From contig DAOWNU010000081.1 of the NCBI GenBank assembly GCA_030642425.1, forward strand, positions 1 to 7,740: DNA of 7,740 nucleotides, in the 5' to 3' direction. Below the pieces are notes generated by a model. That model was given only the letters and a program-made list of their open reading frames with translations, was not told where the DNA came from and made no database searches. Below are positions 5,767 to 7,740 of this stretch, in pieces. The position numbers and the translations under genes were made by a program. Position 1 is the first letter of the stretch. Each line of letters starts with the position of its first letter. Source of the stretch: a bacterium. Lineage in GTDB: Bacteria > UBP14 > UBA6098.

Positions 5767-6837
5767 TCACTCCTTGTTATATTTGGTGTTTATCACCGGT
5801 GCGGTCAGTGTTATTTCCGTCCCGGTTTTCGGGCCGGATTCAATTTTCATACTACCGCCAAAATGCTCGATCCTTTCTTTGATACTCGATAGCCCAAAGC
5901 CGGAGAGGTCGCTTCTAACGCCAAGCGCTTCGTCCACGTCGAACCCGACACCGTCGTCTTTCACGACAACCACGATGTTATCCCCATCCTTGTAAGAACG
6001 CACTTCGACGAAGGTTGCTCCGGCATATTTGGAGATATTGGCCAAAAGTTCCCTTACCGATTGGAACAGAATCGCATTTACCTCGCTGCGCACCTTCTTT
6101 TCTTCGCCGTCGTCGGAAAAATTGCAATAATATCCGTAATTGTTCCTCGCCAATATGCAAAGCGATTCTATCAATTCGGAGGGTGCAATTTCGTTCAAAA
6201 ACGGCGTGCTTATCTCAAAAATCAAAGACCGTGTGTATTTGATCGACTCATCGATGAACGACTTTATCTCGTCGATCTCGGCCATATTCTCTTCGGATTC
6301 GATAGACTGTTTCAGCATTCCGAGCTTCAGCTTCGCCAGAGATAGTAACTGGCCGATATTATCGTGCAGATCCGAGGCTATTCTCTGTCTCTCCCGTTCC
6401 TCCGCCATCGATAAACGGGACCAAAGGGAATGTTTCTGCCGAAGGCACGTTTGCAGCTCGTCTTCGATTTCGATTTGAGCGGTTGTATCGAAACCGTATC
6501 CGATTATACCCTCTATCGCCTCGTTCTCATTATATACAAAGGCGGAATTCCAGATGAAAGTTCTTCGCATATCGCTCTCGATATCGAGAACACTCTTGAA
6601 TTCCCGTTCAAGTTTTTTTTCGGAAATGAATTTGCTGAAATGAACTGCCAATTCGCCCAAGGCTTTTCCGCCAATACTGCCGGGTTCTTTCCCCACTATC
6701 GTATCGGACGAACCGAATCCAAAAATCCTGCGGGCGGCATCGTTGAATAATGTAATTTTGCCGCTTATGTCGATACCGATTACAACAACAGGAGCCTTTT
6801 GAATTGCAATTTCAAATTTGCTCTTGCATTTTGGCAT
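5767..6837 (-). CDS. Soluble PAS-domain sensor histidine kinase (HisKA_3 type)
   Basis: The protein has 356 residues and no transmembrane segment, so it probably senses a cytoplasmic signal. A PAS domain occupies about 6-122 (VVVIGIDISGKITLFNDAARRIFGF near the start, and FVYNENEAIEGIIGYGFDTT at the end, followed by a short linker helix). The HisKA_3 dimerisation region (about 140-215) has the phosphoacceptor His158 in EERERQRIASDLHDNIGQ. The HATPase domain has an N box at about 263-272 (ELLANISKYA), a G1 box DDGVGFD (294-300) and a G2-like GFGLSSIKERIEHFGGSM (313-330). This architecture (as in NarX/DegS relatives) pairs with NarL-type regulators, and the next gene is one, overlapping it as GTGA or separated by 2 bases from its ATG. 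The PAS lacks any ligand signature I can name. The start has only a distant GGGAG; an in-frame stop lies four codons upstream. Confidence 0.93.
   Translation of the reverse strand: MPKCKSKFEIAIQKAPVVVIGIDISGKITLFNDAARRIFGFGSSDTIVGKEPGSIGGKALGELAVHFSKFISEKKLEREFKSVLDIESDMRRTFIWNSAFVYNENEAIEGIIGYGFDTTAQIEIEDELQTCLRQKHSLWSRLSMAEERERQRIASDLHDNIGQLLSLAKLKLGMLKQSIESEENMAEIDEIKSFIDESIKYTRSLIFEISTPFLNEIAPSELIESLCILARNNYGYYCNFSDDGEEKKVRSEVNAILFQSVRELLANISKYAGATFVEVRSYKDGDNIVVVVKDDGVGFDVDEALGVRSDLSGFGLSSIKERIEHFGGSMKIESGPKTGTEITLTAPVINTKYNKE
5770..5775 (-). promoter_or_regulatory. Ribosome binding site deciding the response regulator start
   Basis: On the - strand this reads AAGGAG, five bases before the ATG at 5764. 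It lies directly against the alternative GTG at 5770, leaving no room for initiation there. This selects the ATG as the true start and places the site within the 3' end of the kinase gene, consistent with coupled translation. Confidence 0.75.
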
Positions 6838-6898
6838 ATCGGCTCATGACTCCCGGAGAACAAAATAAAGCTCGATTTATAGCGAATGAGTTATAGTG

Positions 6899-6940
6899 AA
6901 GCCCCCGCAAATTCCGGAATCTATTATTGGGAGCTTTTTT
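6899..6940 (+). terminator. Terminator-like hairpin with T-run, + strand
   Basis: AAGCCCCC (6899-6906) can pair with GGGAGCTT (6929-6936) through seven of eight positions, followed by six T (6935-6940). The loop contains a perfect 10-base palindrome ATTCCGGAAT (6911-6920). The T-run favours termination on the + strand, yet the flanking genes are all on the - strand, and the nearest + strand gene ends 1.8 kb away. On the - strand, where a terminator after the lipoprotein gene would be expected, the T-run is missing. It may block antisense transcription into the lipoprotein gene, or be fortuitous. Confidence 0.35.
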
Positions 6941-6985
6941 CAATTAAATAGTCGTTAATTCCTTTAATTCGCAAAACCGGTTCCG

Positions 6986-7663
6986 TTAATCCATCACGAA
7001 CCCGTTCGGCGGCGGCGGTTTTGGCATTGTCGAACGCCGGACAGCATATATCGAGAAATGGTTTATCGCGAATTGGGCGCGTATCCTCTCGCGATTTGTC
7101 AACTCACTGTTAACCTCGACAACCCAGGAAGTGTCCTCGTCCTCGAACCAATATAGCAGATCGAGTTCATCCGGAGCCTCGTCGAATAGAAGGGTATGAT
7201 CCCAGTAAAAATAAGTTTCGTCGAGAAATATCGTTCCATTGGGCATAAACTCGACACCGCCGATAATTGTGCCGTCGCTGAGATAATAGACCTGTTCCAC
7301 GATTGAAAAGGTGACGCCGGTATCGGGCACAACCGACTCGTGGATGTAATAAATATGGTTCCCGGTTATCCCTTCGAGAGGGACAACAATAAATCCCGGA
7401 ACCAAATTCGTGGGCGGCCAGTGGTTATCGTTTGGGAACGGCGGTTCGATACAGACTCCTTCTCGATACCCGGTTTCGGAATCGACACGAAGTTTTTCGA
7501 GATAATGCTGTGGAATATCGACAGCGTATTCGAACTCCTCGTAATCGACGAGATACGGATCGTCGCCGGTATTGTTGTTTAGAGAATCGACCGTATTCGA
7601 GGAACACGCGAGAAAAAGAATTGAACTCAATAGAACAATCGATAATATCCCTTTTAATGTCAT
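6986..7663 (-). CDS. Putative lipoprotein with ZU5-like domain
   Basis: The protein has 225 residues from the ATG at 7663. A signal peptide (Lys4, then a hydrophobic core 6-19) ends in LFLAC, so Cys20 is a likely lipidation site, although Phe at -3 is unusual for a lipobox. A low-complexity Asn/Asp stretch follows. The C-terminal half (about 85-210) carries the pattern I associate with ZU5-like domains in exported bacterial proteins: GGVEFMPNGTIF (135-146), a L-DLLYWFEDEDTSW segment (167-180), and the closing INHFSIYAV (200-208). The tail is Pro-rich. It is expected in the periplasm or on the outer membrane; no enzymatic residues are apparent, and a structural or binding role is inferred. It lies 148 bases upstream of the histidine kinase gene on the same strand and could be co-transcribed, but no link in function is shown. 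Confidence 0.8.
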   Translation of the reverse strand: MTLKGILSIVLLSSILFLACSSNTVDSLNNNTGDDPYLVDYEEFEYAVDIPQHYLEKLRVDSETGYREGVCIEPPFPNDNHWPPTNLVPGFIVVPLEGITGNHIYYIHESVVPDTGVTFSIVEQVYYLSDGTIIGGVEFMPNGTIFLDETYFYWDHTLLFDEAPDELDLLYWFEDEDTSWVVEVNSELTNRERIRAQFAINHFSIYAVRRSTMPKPPPPNGFVMD

Positions 7664-7668
7664 CACAA

Positions 7669-7674
7669 CCCCTT
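7669..7674 (-). promoter_or_regulatory. Ribosome binding site deciding the lipoprotein start
   Basis: On the - strand this reads AAGGGG, five bases before the ATG at 7663 and only two before the GTG at 7666. The spacing favours the ATG, removing one residue from the longest reading. Confidence 0.65.
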
Positions 7675-7740
7675 ATTAAGTTGTTATTGGTTTGCCGAAT
7701 TGCCGGTGCAAATCAGCGCTCCTAATTTATCTTCTCCAGA

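Noticed and set aside
6813..6848. Possible 11-codon upstream reading frame (ATG AGC CGA...) overlapping the kinase start
   Set aside because: The GGGAG before it is only about two bases away from its ATG, the peptide has no regulatory feature, and a frame this short is easily produced by chance.

Overview
The window looks like a chromosomal segment of a Gram-negative-type bacterium of moderate GC content, probably from an uncultivated lineage. The reasons are a type IV pilus minor-pilin operon in the Pseudomonas-like order, a Sec-exported lipoprotein with a ZU5-like domain, and an intergenic spacer full of short degenerate repeats. I recognise no close match to a named species, so a phylum call (perhaps an FCB-type candidate phylum) would be a guess. 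No rRNA, tRNA, CRISPR, insertion sequence or phage gene is visible.

Layout. Positions 1-172 are a repeat-rich spacer. Positions 173-919 (+) encode a polytopic membrane protein of the dolichol/phytol kinase family. After a 195-base AT-rich gap, a tightly packed + strand operon runs from 1115 to 5108. It encodes a GspH/FimT-type minor pilin, a PilV-like minor pilin, a PilW-like minor pilin, an unknown single-membrane-span protein, and a PilX-like protein. The genes are separated by 15 bases or less, or overlap. Abutting this operon tail to tail (2 bases between stop codons) is a - strand two-component pair. A soluble PAS / HisKA_3 histidine kinase (5767-6837) overlaps a NarL/FixJ-type response regulator (5111-5764). 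Upstream of these, also on the - strand, is a lipoprotein with a ZU5-like C-terminal half (6986-7663).

The most striking feature is the last pilus gene. Its PilX-type N-terminus and a conserved PilX-like C-terminal region are separated by about 200 residues holding 16 consecutive CxxC motifs, most of them full DnaJ-type CxxCxGxG (32 cysteines, enough for eight four-cysteine zinc sites). I know of no described pilin-like protein carrying such an array. The same gene is interrupted at codon 77 by an in-frame TGA. Coding character continues in the same frame right after the stop, and no independent start signal is visible downstream. This is therefore one 590-codon gene broken by a nonsense mutation or sequence error, or one read through the stop.

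Working model (inference): the operon makes the minor-pilin priming/tip complex of a type IV pilus, with the cysteine-rich PilX-like protein perhaps acting as a tip-exposed metal-binding or adhesive element where PilY1 would sit in Pseudomonas. The adjacent two-component pair might regulate it, but the only support is proximity.
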